Below, piece after piece: positions 1 to 9,197 of a DNA stretch of 64,000 bases. Location: the NCBI RefSeq assembly GCF_007828215.1, contig NZ_VIUE01000004.1, forward strand, positions 186,001 to 250,000. The letters run 5' to 3'. Positions within the stretch are counted from its first letter, which is position 1; each line of letters begins with the position of its first letter. Source of the DNA: Pseudomonas sp. SJZ074 (GTDB taxonomy: Bacteria; Pseudomonadota; Gammaproteobacteria; Pseudomonadales; Pseudomonadaceae). Made by a program: the position numbers and the translations under genes. Below the pieces are notes generated by a model that ran no database searches, was not told where the DNA came from, and worked only from the letters and a program-made list of their open reading frames with translations.

Positions 1-963
1 ACCATCGCCCTCGGTGCGTTTTCCTTCACCATGGACGCCCTGCCCGGCACGCCGCAGATCCAGAACATCATCCCCAGCACCTTCTTCAACACCACCGCCT
101 GGGCCGCGCCGTGGCTGGGTGTGATCGGCACGTTGTTCGTGTTCAGCATCGGCATGCTGTTCCTGCAACGCCAGCGCAACAAGGCCCAGCGCGTGGGCGA
201 AGGCTACGGCACCGAACTGCGCAACGAGCCGGAAACCGCCGAAGACATCAAGCTGCCCAACCCGTGGATCGCCGTTTCGCCGCTGCTGGCGGTCGGCATC
301 ATGAACCTGCTGTTCACCCAGTGGATCCCCCAGTGGTACGGCAAGACCCACAGCCTGGCGCTGCCGGGCATGGCGGCACCGGTGACCAGCGACGTGGCCA
401 AACTCACCGCGATCTGGGCGGTACAGGCCGCATTGTTGGTGGGCATCATCATGGTCCTGCTGTTCGGCTACCGGGCCATTCGCAGCAAGCTGGCCGAAGG
501 CAGTAAAAGTGCGGTAGGCGGTGCGCTGCTCGCGGCGATGAATACCGCCTCGGAATACGGCTTCGGCGCGGTCATCGCCTCGCTGCCGGGCTTCCTGGTA
601 CTGGCCGACTGGCTCAAGAGCATTCCCAACCCACTGGTCAACGAAGCCGTGACCGTGACGCTGCTGGCGGGCATCACCGGCTCCGCGTCGGGTGGCATGA
701 GCATCGCCCTGGCGGCGATGTCCGAAACCTTCATCAGCGCCGCCCATGCCGCCAACATTCCCTTGGAAGTGCTGCACCGGGTTGCAGCCATGGCCAGCGG
801 CGGCATGGACACCCTGCCTCACAACGGCGCGGTGATCACCTTGCTGGCGGTCACCGGGCTGACCCACCGCGAAGCCTACAAAGACATTTTCTGCATTACG
901 CTGATCAAGACCCTCGCGGTTTTCGTGGTGATCGGTGTGTTCTACGCCACTGGCATTGTATGA
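1..963 (+). CDS. GntP-family organic acid:H+ permease (5' end outside window)
   Basis: Inner-membrane proton symporter of the gluconate permease (GntP) family. The frame is open from base 1, so the start lies upstream; about 320 C-terminal residues are visible against roughly 450-460 for the family. Long hydrophobic segments alternate with a charged cytoplasmic loop near visible residues 57-80, and the small-residue motifs GSASGGMS and ASGGMDTLPHNGA typical of the family C-terminus are present. The stop is 7 bases before bdhA, and an acetoacetate-CoA ligase follows, so D-3-hydroxybutyrate or a similar short acid is a more likely substrate than gluconate. That assignment is inferred from context only; the family call is firm. 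Confidence 0.85.
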   Translation, partial: TIALGAFSFTMDALPGTPQIQNIIPSTFFNTTAWAAPWLGVIGTLFVFSIGMLFLQRQRNKAQRVGEGYGTELRNEPETAEDIKLPNPWIAVSPLLAVGIMNLLFTQWIPQWYGKTHSLALPGMAAPVTSDVAKLTAIWAVQAALLVGIIMVLLFGYRAIRSKLAEGSKSAVGGALLAAMNTASEYGFGAVIASLPGFLVLADWLKSIPNPLVNEAVTVTLLAGITGSASGGMSIALAAMSETFISAAHAANIPLEVLHRVAAMASGGMDTLPHNGAVITLLAVTGLTHREAYKDIFCITLIKTLAVFVVIGVFYATGIV

Positions 964-970
964 GGTTCCT

Positions 971-1747
971 ATGACGACCACTCTTTCCGGCAAGACTGCC
1001 CTGGTTACCGGCTCTACCAGCGGCATCGGCCTGGGCATCGCCCTGAGCCTGGCCAAGGCCGGCGCCAACTTGATCCTCAACGGCTTTGGCGATGCGTCGG
1101 CGGTGATCGCCGAAGTGCAGCAATTCGGCGGCAAGGTTGGCCATCATCCGGCCGATGTCAGTGACCCGGCACAGATCGCCGACATGCTCGCCTATGCCGA
1201 GCGGGACTTCGGCGGCGTCGACATCCTGGTGAACAACGCCGGCATCCAGCATGTGGCCGCCGTCGAGGATTTCCCGGTGGAGCGCTGGGACTCGATCATC
1301 GCTATCAACCTGTCCTCGGTGTTCCATGCCACCCGCCTGAGCTTGCCGGGGATGCGCAGCAAAGGCTGGGGTCGGATCGTCAACATCGCCTCGGTACACG
1401 GCCAAGTCGGCTCGGTGGGCAAGGCCGCCTATGTCGCGGCCAAGCACGGGGTGATCGGCCTGACCAAGGTGGTCGGCCTGGAAACCGCCACCAGCAACGT
1501 CACCTGTAACGCCATCTGTCCGGGCTGGGTGTTGACCCCGCTGGTGCAGAAACAGATCGACGATCGCATCGCCAGCGGCATCGACCCGCAACAGGCCCAG
1601 CACGACCTGCTGGCCGAGAAACAGCCGTCCCTGGACTTCGTCACCCCACCGCAACTGGGGGAACTGGTGCTGTTCCTGTGCAGCGAAGCCGGCAGCCAGG
1701 TGCGTGGCGCGGCGTGGAATATCGATGGTGGGTGGTTGGCTCAATAA
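971..1747 (+). CDS. bdhA: D-3-hydroxybutyrate dehydrogenase (SDR family)
   Basis: Cytosolic NAD-dependent short-chain dehydrogenase oxidising D-3-hydroxybutyrate to acetoacetate. It has 258 residues, normal for the family. The nucleotide-binding motif TGSTSGIG is at residues 13-20, NNAG near 88-91, and the catalytic pair is Tyr154 and Lys158 in YVAAK. The C-terminus GGWLAQ matches the tetrameric 3-hydroxybutyrate dehydrogenases. I chose ATG 971 over an in-frame upstream codon at 935 because the latter lies inside the permease gene and the protein normally begins just before LSGKTALVTG. The neighbouring permease and acetoacetate-CoA ligase complete a pathway from hydroxybutyrate to acetoacetyl-CoA. 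Confidence 0.93.
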   Translation: MTTTLSGKTALVTGSTSGIGLGIALSLAKAGANLILNGFGDASAVIAEVQQFGGKVGHHPADVSDPAQIADMLAYAERDFGGVDILVNNAGIQHVAAVEDFPVERWDSIIAINLSSVFHATRLSLPGMRSKGWGRIVNIASVHGQVGSVGKAAYVAAKHGVIGLTKVVGLETATSNVTCNAICPGWVLTPLVQKQIDDRIASGIDPQQAQHDLLAEKQPSLDFVTPPQLGELVLFLCSEAGSQVRGAAWNIDGGWLAQ

Positions 1748-1764
1748 GTCCCGGCGACTACCTT

Positions 1765-1788
1765 GGCGAGGGGATTTATCCCCTCGCC
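1765..1788. repeat. Perfect inverted repeat of the GGCGAGGGGAT family
   Basis: Two 11-base arms (GGCGAGGGGAT and ATCCCCTCGCC) are separated by TT, between bdhA and the ligase gene. The same arms occur at 3855-3884 and at the ends of the element at 19159-19304, so this is an interspersed repeat rather than a gene-specific terminator. There is no T-run after it. Confidence 0.8.
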
Positions 1789-1861
1789 ACAAGATCGGAT
1801 TCCACCTGACGCCCCGGCTCGCTCTATAGTTTGTGTGTACATAAAGAATAAGAGGCACGCC

Positions 1862-3817
1862 ATGTCCGACACCCTCTGGCAACCCAGCCCTGAACGCATC
1901 GCGCGGTCGCGCATGAATGCCTTTCGCCGGCTCATTAACGAACGGCACCACCTGCAACTCAATGACTATCCCGCCCTTCACGCCTGGAGCATTGACCAGC
2001 GCGAAGCGTTCTGGCAGGCCATCGTCGATTTCTTCGAGATCCGCTTTCACCAGGCGCCCATCGAGGTACTGCAGGAAGGCACGCACATGCCCAGCGCCCG
2101 TTGGTTCCCAGGGGCGACGCTGAACTTTGCCGAACACTTGCTGCGCCGTCGCGACACCGCGACGGCGGTGGTGGCCATCGACGAAAACGGCGGCCAGGAA
2201 CAACTGACCTGGGACGAGCTCGCTGCCCACGTCGCCGGTCTGCAAAAAAGCTTGCAAGCGGCCGGTGTCACCCAAGGCGACCGTGTCGCCGCGTGCATGC
2301 CTAACACCTGGCAGACCCTGGTGGCCATGCTTGCCACCACCAGCCTGGGGGCGATCTGGTCCTGTTCGTCGCCGGACTTCGGCACCCAGGGGGTGATCGA
2401 CCGTTTCGGCCAGATCGAGCCCAAGGTGCTGATTACCTGCGCCGGTTACCGCTACGCCGGCAAGGTCATCGACCAGCGGCCCAAGGTCAACGAAATCCTC
2501 GAACGGCTGCCCTCGCTGCAACAGCTGATCGTGCTGCCCTATGCCCAGCCGGACGCCAGTGTTGAGGATTTCAGGACCGCGGCCAGCGTCGCGCTGTGGG
2601 ACGGGTTCTATCAAGCCGGCGGCGAGCCGCAATTCGTTGCCGTGCCGTTCGACCATCCGCTGTACATCCTGTACTCCAGCGGCACCACCGGTGTACCGAA
2701 GTGCATCGTCCACGGTACCGGCGGCGTGCTGCTGCAACACGTCAAAGAGCATGGACTGCACGTCGACCTCGATACCGAGGACCGGCTGTTCTACTACACC
2801 ACCTGCGGTTGGATGATGTGGAACTGGCTGGTGTCTGCCCTCGCGGTCGGCAGTGCGGTGGTGCTTTATGACGGTTCACCGTTCCACCCCGGCCCCGAGC
2901 GCTTGCTGGACCTGATCGACCAGCAGCGCATCAGTGTGTTCGGCACCAGCCCCAAGTTCCTGGCCGCCCTGGAGAGCCAGGGCTTGAAGCCGCGGCAGAC
3001 CCACGACCTGGGCAGCCTCAGGACCCTGCTCTCGACCGGCTCGGCACTGGCGCCCCACAGCTACGATTACGTGTACCGCGACTTCAAGCCCGACGTTTGC
3101 CTGGCTTCGATGTCTGGTGGCACCGACATCGTGTCCTGCTTCGTCAACGGCAACCCACTGTCGGCGGTGCGGCGCGGCGAAATGCAGGGCAAGAGCCTGG
3201 GCATGGCGGTACAGGTCTGGAACGAAGCCGGAAAGGCCGTCATCGGCGAGAAAGGTGAACTGGTGTGCACCCGGCATTTCCCGGCGATGCCCATTGGCTT
3301 GTGGAACGACCCCCGGCAGGAAAAGCTCCGTGCGTCCTACTTCAGCCAGTTCCCCGGCGTATGGGCCCAAGGCGATTACGCCGAGGAACTGCCCCATGGC
3401 GGTTTCCTGATCCATGGCCGCTCCGACGCGGTGCTCAACCCCGGTGGCGTGCGCATCGGTACGGCGGAGATCTATCGCCAGGTGGAAAAGGTCGAACAGG
3501 TGCTGGACAGCGTCGCCATCGGCCAGCAATGGCAGGGGGATGTGCGGGTGGTGCTGTTCGTGCGTCTGCGAGAGGGCCTGGTCCTGGATGACGCCCTGGA
3601 GCAGCGGATCCGCCAGGTCATCCGCGCCAACACCACGCCGCGCCATGTACCGGCGAAGATCCTGGCGGTCAACGATATACCGCGGACCATCAGTGGCAAG
3701 GTGGTGGAGCTGGCGGTGCGCAACGTGGTGCATGGCGAAGTGGTGAAAAACACCGACGCCCTGGCCAACCCGCAGGCGCTGGAGCAGTTTCGGGATCGGC
3801 CGGAGCTGCTCACTTAG
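1862..3817 (+). CDS. Acetoacetate--CoA ligase (acetoacetyl-CoA synthetase)
   Basis: ATP-dependent ligase of the acyl-adenylate (ANL) superfamily that activates acetoacetate to acetoacetyl-CoA. It has 651 residues, the usual length for this enzyme. The N-terminus (MSDTLWQPSPERIARSRM) matches the acetoacetyl-CoA synthetase cap; the AMP-binding motif YSSGTTGVPK is at about residues 271-280, TTCGWMMWN follows at the substrate pocket, and the C-terminal catalytic lysine is K613 in TISGKVVE. The start at 1862 has AAGAGG upstream; the open frame before it contains the 1765 repeat and is not coding. Third gene of the ketone-body set; the 114-base gap before it may hold its own promoter. Confidence 0.93.
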   Translation: MSDTLWQPSPERIARSRMNAFRRLINERHHLQLNDYPALHAWSIDQREAFWQAIVDFFEIRFHQAPIEVLQEGTHMPSARWFPGATLNFAEHLLRRRDTATAVVAIDENGGQEQLTWDELAAHVAGLQKSLQAAGVTQGDRVAACMPNTWQTLVAMLATTSLGAIWSCSSPDFGTQGVIDRFGQIEPKVLITCAGYRYAGKVIDQRPKVNEILERLPSLQQLIVLPYAQPDASVEDFRTAASVALWDGFYQAGGEPQFVAVPFDHPLYILYSSGTTGVPKCIVHGTGGVLLQHVKEHGLHVDLDTEDRLFYYTTCGWMMWNWLVSALAVGSAVVLYDGSPFHPGPERLLDLIDQQRISVFGTSPKFLAALESQGLKPRQTHDLGSLRTLLSTGSALAPHSYDYVYRDFKPDVCLASMSGGTDIVSCFVNGNPLSAVRRGEMQGKSLGMAVQVWNEAGKAVIGEKGELVCTRHFPAMPIGLWNDPRQEKLRASYFSQFPGVWAQGDYAEELPHGGFLIHGRSDAVLNPGGVRIGTAEIYRQVEKVEQVLDSVAIGQQWQGDVRVVLFVRLREGLVLDDALEQRIRQVIRANTTPRHVPAKILAVNDIPRTISGKVVELAVRNVVHGEVVKNTDALANPQALEQFRDRPELLT

Positions 3818-3854
3818 CCACAGTAACCAGTCTCCTGTGGCAAGGGGATTTATC

Positions 3855-3884
3855 TGTGGCGAGGGGATTCATCCCCTCGCCACA
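3855..3884. repeat. Inverted repeat, same family as 1765-1788
   Basis: Arms TGTGGCGAGGGGAT and ATCCCCTCGCCACA face each other around TC. A degenerate single copy (TGTGGCAAGGGGATTTATC) lies directly before it at 3836-3854. It sits between the convergent ends of the ligase gene and the pilus ATPase gene. Confidence 0.8.
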
Positions 3885-3903
3885 GGGAATGTGCCAACCC
3901 CCA

Positions 3904-5019
3904 TCAATCCATCAACCCCCACTCCCCCGCCGCCTGATCGGCCGCAGGCGCGGCACCCGACTCGGCATGCAGCTTCAATCGCAACCGCAGGTTGTTCGCC
4001 GAATCGGCGTTCTTCAGGGCTTCTTCCTCATCGAGCACCCCTTCGACCACCAGGTTGAACAAGGCCTGGTCAAAGGTCTGCATGCCCAGCTCTTCCGACT
4101 TTTCCATGATGCCCTTGAGTTCGCCCAACTCGTTGCGCCGGATCAGGTCGGCCACCGTGGGCGAACCGAGCATGACCTCCACCGCGGCTCGGCGCTGGCC
4201 GGTACGGGTGCGCACCAGGCGCTGGGACACGAATGCCAGGAGGTTGTTGCCCAGGTCGCTCAACAGTTGCGGCCGGCGTTCTTCCGGAAAAAAGTTGATC
4301 ACCCGGTCCAAGGCCTGATTGGCGTTGTGGGCATGCAGAGTGGAAATCACCAGGTGCCCGGTGTCGGCAAAGGCCAGGGCGTGCTCCATGGTTTCACGGT
4401 CGCGAATCTCGCCGATCAGCACCACATCCGGTGCCTGGCGCAAGGTGTTCTTGAGGGCGGCCTGGAAACTGCGGGTGTCGACACCGACTTCCCGCTGGTT
4501 GATGATCGACTTCTTGTGCCGGTGGATGTACTCCACCGGGTCTTCGATGGTGATGATGTGGCCGCTGCTGTTGCGATTACGATAGTCGATCAGCGCCGCC
4601 AGGGAAGTGGACTTGCCTGACCCCGTCGCGCCGACGAACAGCATCAGCCCCTGCTTCTGCATGATGGTGTCGAGCAGCACCTTGGGCAGTTTCAGGTCCT
4701 CGAAGCGCGGGATGTCCAGCTTGACGTTGCGGATCACCATGGACACGTCATTGCGCTGCTTGAAGATATTGACCCGGAATCGCCCGACACCCGAGAGGGA
4801 AATGGCCAGGTTCATTTCCAATTCCCGATCGAACTCAAGACGCTGTTCGGCGTCCATCAGAGACTCGGCGAGCCCGGCAATGTCACCGATCTTGAACGCC
4901 TGGTTGCCCAGGGGCTTGAGCACGCCTTCGAATTTGGCACACGGCGGCGCCCCGGTGGACAGGTAAAGATCGGAGCCTTCCTGGCTGGCCAGGATGCGTA
5001 ACAAAGGATCGATTTCCAT
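3904..5019 (-). CDS. PilT/PilU-type twitching/retraction ATPase
   Basis: Hexameric secretion-type ATPase of the PilT/PilU branch, which works at the cytoplasmic base of type IV pili to drive retraction. It has 371 residues. The start region resembles PilU (MEIDPLLRILASQEGSDLYL). The Walker A motif GATGSGKST has its lysine at residue 136; the Asp box (ITIEDPVEYIH), Walker B (VVLIGEIRD) and His box (STLHAHNANQALDR) follow in order. The start at 5019 is chosen by homology; the open frame continues far upstream as an artefact antisense to the kinase gene. It stands alone, without pilT or other pil genes nearby, so its exact PilU or PilT2 identity is uncertain. Confidence 0.88.
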   Translation of the reverse strand: MEIDPLLRILASQEGSDLYLSTGAPPCAKFEGVLKPLGNQAFKIGDIAGLAESLMDAEQRLEFDRELEMNLAISLSGVGRFRVNIFKQRNDVSMVIRNVKLDIPRFEDLKLPKVLLDTIMQKQGLMLFVGATGSGKSTSLAALIDYRNRNSSGHIITIEDPVEYIHRHKKSIINQREVGVDTRSFQAALKNTLRQAPDVVLIGEIRDRETMEHALAFADTGHLVISTLHAHNANQALDRVINFFPEERRPQLLSDLGNNLLAFVSQRLVRTRTGQRRAAVEVMLGSPTVADLIRRNELGELKGIMEKSEELGMQTFDQALFNLVVEGVLDEEEALKNADSANNLRLRLKLHAESGAAPAADQAAGEWGLMD

Positions 5020-5142
5020 GGACTGAAACTTCCGCGAGACATCAATGAAACAAGCTGACCCGAGCACGTACCTCTGCAGACCAACCCGCGCTTGCCTTCC
5101 TGAGAGAATAGTAGACGCGACACGCCACCCAGGGATTCCGTG

Positions 5143-7680
5143 ATGAACGCAACACCCGCCAGCAGCGGCACACAGCGCCTGATCGAGCGACTGGACTGGA
5201 GCTCCAGCCCGCTGGGCGCTGCCCAAACCTGGCCCCAGAGCCTGCGCACCGCCGTGGACATCGTGCTGAACTCGCCGATGCCGATGGCCTTGCTGTGGGG
5301 GCCGCAACTGATCCACTTCTACAACGACGCCTTTTCCCGCCTGGCCGGCGATAAACATCCCCAGGCGTTCGGCCAGCCGACCCACACGGCATGGCCTGAA
5401 CTCAAAAGCGTCAGCGCGCCGATTTATAACGACGTGTTGCAAGGCCGCACGCACGCCAGCCGCGACCAGCAATGGCGCCTGCCCTTTGCCGGCCGCCTCT
5501 GCGACCTTTGGTTGGACCTGACCTACAGCCCCGTGCGTAACGAAGGCGGTGCCGTGGCCGGCATTCTGGTCACCGCCATCGAGACCAGCGAGCGGCGACG
5601 CCTGGCTCTGGAGTTCGAACGCCGTTCCGAAGCCAGCCTCAAGGCCCAGCAGGAAAGCGAAGAGCGCCTGCAACTTGCTTTGGCGGCGGCCGATGCGCTG
5701 GGCACCTGGGACTGGGACATCAGCGAAGACCGCTTCATCGCCGACGCGCATTTCGCCCTCCTGCACGGTGTCGATCCCAGTCTGTCGCGGCAGTTGCCCA
5801 TCAGTGCCTACCTCGAAGGCGTGCACCCCGAGGATCGGGCGATGGTCGCCCGCAGCATCAAGCACTGCATCACCCACGGGACCGAATATGCCGAAGAGTA
5901 CCGTCTGTTACAGCCCGACGGCGAACTACGCTGGGTGTTCGTGCGCGGTCGCTGCTACAAGGATCGCCACGGCCGCCCCAGGCGCTTTCTCGGCGCGGCT
6001 CTGGACCTGACCGAGCGCAAGCGCACCGAACAGGCCCTGCGCCAGAGCCAGACCGAGCTGCAACTGATCATCAACGCCATGCCGATCCTCATCAGCTACG
6101 TGGACCGCGAAGAGCGCTTCCGCCTGAACAACAGCGCCTACCTGGACTGGTTCGGGCTGACCCCGCAGGAACTCTATGGCAAGACCATTCGCGAAGTGAT
6201 CGGCGAAGAAGGCTATGCGGCTCGCGCCGAACAGATTGCCGCAGCCCTGGCGGGCAAGCCATGCAGCTTTGCCGTGCTGTCGGACCACCGCGACGGCCGG
6301 CCGCGACATGCACTGACCAACTACTTGCCTCGCCATGGTGCGGACGGCACGGTGAACGGCTTCTACATTTTTGTGATCGACGAGACCGAGCGCAAGAAAA
6401 CCGAGGAAGCCCTGCGCAACCTCAACGAAACCCTGGAAGAACGGGTCATCGCCCGCACCCAGCAACTGGCCGAAGCCAACCACCGCCTGCAAAACGAGAT
6501 GTTCGAACGCGAGCGCGCTGAAGAAGCGTTGCGCCATGCCCAGAAGATGGAGGCCGTGGGCCAGCTCACCGGGGGCATCGCCCACGACTTCAATAACATG
6601 CTCACCGGTATTCTCGGCAGCCTGGACCTGATGCAGCGCTACATCGCCAACGGCCGCGTCGACGAGATCGGACGCTTTACCGAAGCGGCGGTGTCATCGG
6701 CCAACCGCGCCGCGGCCCTGACCCACCGGCTTTTGGCCTTTTCCCGACGCCAGTCCCTGGACCGCAAGCCGCTGGACGCCAATAGCCTGGTGCTGTCCCT
6801 TGAAGACCTGCTGAGCCGAACCACCGGTGACCACATCGCGCTGCGCCTGCAACTGGCCGATGAACTCTGGCCCGTCAGCACCGATGCCAGCCAGTTGGAA
6901 AACGCCCTGCTCAACCTGGTGATCAACGCTCGAGATGCGATGCCCGACGGCGGCGAGCTCACCATCGAAACCGCCAATATCTACCTCGACGGCAGCGACA
7001 TCAGCACCCTGGAACCGGTCAAGCCCGGGGACTACGTGATGATTGCCGTCAGCGACAATGGCAGCGGCATGACTCCGTCCGTGCTGGCAAAGGCATTCGA
7101 TCCCTTCTTCACCACCAAACCCATCGGCCAGGGCACCGGCCTGGGGCTGTCGATGATCTACGGGTTTGCTCAACAGTCGGGAGGGCTGCTGAACCTGGAC
7201 AGCGTACCGGGCCAGGGCACACGAGTGCAATTGTACCTGCCGCGGCTGCACGTGGCGCCTGTCGAACCACCGACGCAGCCCACCACCGTGGAGGCTCCAG
7301 CCGCAATCGCAGGCGAAACCGTATTGTTGGTGGAAGACGAGCCGGCGGTGCGGATGCTGGTGCTCGATCTGTTGCAGGCGCTGGGGTACACCGCCCTTGA
7401 AGCCGAAGACGCCAAGGCCGCCCTGCCGCTGCTGGAGTCGGAGCAGCGTATCGATCTGCTGGTCACCGACGTCGGCCTGCCCGGCATGAATGGCCGGCAG
7501 CTGGCGGAAATCGCCCGCCAGTATCGACCCGACCTGAAGGTGTTGTTCATGACCGGTTATGCGCAAAAAGCCGCCGAACGCCAGGGTTTCCTGGAACAGG
7601 GCATGGACATGGTCGCCAAGCCTTTCACCTTGGATTTGCTGGCGAACAAGATTCGGACGATGATCAACCATGCCTCCTGA
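5143..7680 (+). CDS. Hybrid sensor histidine kinase, triple PAS with C-terminal receiver
   Basis: Soluble hybrid kinase of 845 residues. Order: an N-terminal PAS-like module with the signature [12 protein letters not shown] (about residues 25-150), two more PAS modules (about 180-300 and 305-425), a short coiled coil, the HisKA box GGIAHDFNN with phosphorylated His481, the ATPase domain ([18 protein letters not shown]), and a receiver domain with Asp776 in VTDVGLPG. No membrane segments are seen, so the signal is probably cytosolic. ATG 5143 is preferred to GTG 5140 because AGGGA lies 7 bases before it. No response regulator gene is adjacent, so an HPt protein or unlinked regulator is likely. 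A paralogue lies at 44057-46168. Confidence 0.9.
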   Translation: MNATPASSGTQRLIERLDWSSSPLGAAQTWPQSLRTAVDIVLNSPMPMALLWGPQLIHFYNDAFSRLAGDKHPQAFGQPTHTAWPELKSVSAPIYNDVLQGRTHASRDQQWRLPFAGRLCDLWLDLTYSPVRNEGGAVAGILVTAIETSERRRLALEFERRSEASLKAQQESEERLQLALAAADALGTWDWDISEDRFIADAHFALLHGVDPSLSRQLPISAYLEGVHPEDRAMVARSIKHCITHGTEYAEEYRLLQPDGELRWVFVRGRCYKDRHGRPRRFLGAALDLTERKRTEQALRQSQTELQLIINAMPILISYVDREERFRLNNSAYLDWFGLTPQELYGKTIREVIGEEGYAARAEQIAAALAGKPCSFAVLSDHRDGRPRHALTNYLPRHGADGTVNGFYIFVIDETERKKTEEALRNLNETLEERVIARTQQLAEANHRLQNEMFERERAEEALRHAQKMEAVGQLTGGIAHDFNNMLTGILGSLDLMQRYIANGRVDEIGRFTEAAVSSANRAAALTHRLLAFSRRQSLDRKPLDANSLVLSLEDLLSRTTGDHIALRLQLADELWPVSTDASQLENALLNLVINARDAMPDGGELTIETANIYLDGSDISTLEPVKPGDYVMIAVSDNGSGMTPSVLAKAFDPFFTTKPIGQGTGLGLSMIYGFAQQSGGLLNLDSVPGQGTRVQLYLPRLHVAPVEPPTQPTTVEAPAAIAGETVLLVEDEPAVRMLVLDLLQALGYTALEAEDAKAALPLLESEQRIDLLVTDVGLPGMNGRQLAEIARQYRPDLKVLFMTGYAQKAAERQGFLEQGMDMVAKPFTLDLLANKIRTMINHAS

Positions 7681-7722
7681 GTTGAGGCATAATCGCCCCC
7701 TTTTGTTCAGGTCAGCGCTGCG

Positions 7723-7998
7723 ATGAAAGCCCAAGCCCGCCATATCTTGGTGAAAACCGCCGAAGAAGCCGAACAGCTCAAGCAACGCATCGCCAAGGGC
7801 GAAGCGTTCGACGTGCTGGCAAAGAAGTACTCCACCTGCCCCTCCGGCAAACGTGGCGGTGACCTGGGTGAAGTGCGGCCGGGGCAGATGGTCGGGGTGA
7901 TCGACGCGGTGATCTTCAAGAAGCCACTGCGGGTGGTGCATGGGCCGATCAAGAGCAAGTTCGGGTACCACCTGGTGCAGGTGTTCTACCGGGATTGA
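7723..7998 (+). CDS. ppiC: Peptidyl-prolyl cis-trans isomerase, single-domain parvulin
   Basis: A 91-residue protein made of one parvulin domain with no signal peptide, hence a cytosolic PpiC-type isomerase that speeds cis-trans rotation before proline. Diagnostic motifs are ARHILVK at residues 5-11, the CPSG..GGDLGE loop, and the closing FGYHLVQV. Length and sequence match E. coli PpiC (93 residues). It follows the kinase gene by 42 bases on the same strand, with a short AT-containing gap that could carry a promoter. Confidence 0.95.
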   Translation: MKAQARHILVKTAEEAEQLKQRIAKGEAFDVLAKKYSTCPSGKRGGDLGEVRPGQMVGVIDAVIFKKPLRVVHGPIKSKFGYHLVQVFYRD

Positions 7999-8018
7999 TG
8001 CTGCTCCGAACCTTCTCC

Positions 8019-8107
8019 TGTGGGAGCGGGCTTGCTCGCGAAAGCGGTGGGTCAGCTGAGATCAATGTAACTGACGCACCGCCTTCGCGAGCAAGCCCGC
8101 TCCCACA
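8019..8107. repeat. REPIN (paired inverted REP sequences)
   Basis: Two copies of the REP core GGGAGCGGGCTTGCTCGCG face each other around a spacer of about 40 bases. The whole unit can fold into one long hairpin and lies between the convergent ppiC and kdgK genes. No REP-associated transposase (RAYT) gene is present in the window, so mobility would be in trans. Confidence 0.9.
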
Positions 8108-8125
8108 GTGAACCCTGTGCAGGGC

Positions 8126-9043
8126 TCAATCTCGGGGAATCAACGCCCCCGGCACCTGGATCACCCGGCTCGCCAACCGATGCCCGGCCTCGGCGGCCTC
8201 CACAGGGCTGCCACCCATCAAGCGGCGCGCCAGGTACGCTGCGCTGAACGAGTCCCCGGCCGCCGTGGTGTCCACCACCCGCTCGACCCGCTGGGCCGGT
8301 ACTTCATACGATTGCCCATCGCACCGGATCAGGCACGCCTCGGCACCGCGCTTGAGCACCACTTCCGGCGTGCCGAGCTGTTGGTAGGCGGCGAACACCG
8401 CTTGGCTGTCGGCATGCCCGAATAGCGCCTGCTCGTCGTCCACGGTCAGCAGTGCCAGTTCCACATAAGGCAGTACGCTGCGATAGGCCGCGCGGGCGGC
8501 GTCGACCGAGGCCCAGAGCCTGGGCCGATAGTTATTGTCGAACACCACCTGGGCACCTCGGCGACGGGCCTCGATCAAGGTTTCGATGAGCTTGCAGCGC
8601 CCCTGCTCGCCCAGTACCGCCAAGGTAATACCGCTGAAATACAGCACGTCGTAATCCGGCAATGCCGCCAGGATCGGCACGGCGGCCGGCGTGGTGAAGC
8701 AATCGCGCACTGCCGCTTCGTTGCGCCAGTACAGGAACCGTCGCTCACCAGCCGCATCGGTCTGGATACAGTACAAACCCGGCAAGCGCCCGGGCAGGCG
8801 CTGGACCAAATCCAGGCCGATGTTTTCTTCGGCCCAACTGCGGCACATGGCGTCACTGAAACTGTCATCGCCCAAGGCCGTGACGTAATCCACCGATGCC
8901 TGGTCGCCCAAGGCGCGGGACAGGTACACCGCCGTGTTCAGGGTGTCACCGCCGAAGCTTTGTTGCAGGCTGCCGTCGGCGCGTTGTTGGAGTTCGATCA
9001 TGCACTCGCCGATCAGGGCGATGCGGGGGGGTGGTTTGCTCAT
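8126..9043 (-). CDS. kdgK: 2-dehydro-3-deoxygluconokinase (PfkB family)
   Basis: PfkB-family sugar kinase of 305 residues that phosphorylates 2-keto-3-deoxygluconate (KDG) to KDPG, an Entner-Doudoroff intermediate. The N-terminus ALIGECMIELQ and FGGDTLNTAVYLSR are typical of KDG kinases, and the C-terminal catalytic motif DTTAAGDSFSAAYL carries the base Asp. AGGACA lies before ATG 9043. It is the last gene of a minus-strand group whose preceding gene is a PLP-dependent deaminase; a dehydratase that releases KDG from an amino-sugar acid would explain why the kinase is here. Confidence 0.9.
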   Translation of the reverse strand: MSKPPPRIALIGECMIELQQRADGSLQQSFGGDTLNTAVYLSRALGDQASVDYVTALGDDSFSDAMCRSWAEENIGLDLVQRLPGRLPGLYCIQTDAAGERRFLYWRNEAAVRDCFTTPAAVPILAALPDYDVLYFSGITLAVLGEQGRCKLIETLIEARRRGAQVVFDNNYRPRLWASVDAARAAYRSVLPYVELALLTVDDEQALFGHADSQAVFAAYQQLGTPEVVLKRGAEACLIRCDGQSYEVPAQRVERVVDTTAAGDSFSAAYLARRLMGGSPVEAAEAGHRLASRVIQVPGALIPRD

Positions 9044-9080
9044 GGGGTGTCCTGATAGTTTCGTGGTGTTTTGCAGGACG

Positions 9081-9179
9081 CCTTCGCGAGCAAGCCCGCT
9101 CCCACATTTGGACAGTTATGAACACAAGATCCGTGTCCGCCAAAGATCCCCTGTGGGAGCGGGCTTGCTCGCGAAGGCC
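9081..9179. repeat. REPIN in outward orientation
   Basis: Two REP cores (9081-9106 and 9153-9177) are arranged in the opposite order to the other doublets, CGCGAGCAAGCCCGCTCCC first and its complement second. The pair fills most of the 154-base gap between kdgK and the deaminase gene. Confidence 0.85.
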
Positions 9180-9197
9180 GCAACGCGGTCTCAAGCC

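Noticed and set aside
905..2761. 618-codon open frame antisense to bdhA and the ligase
   Set aside because: Shadow of high-GC coding DNA; both plus-strand genes are complete and well recognised.
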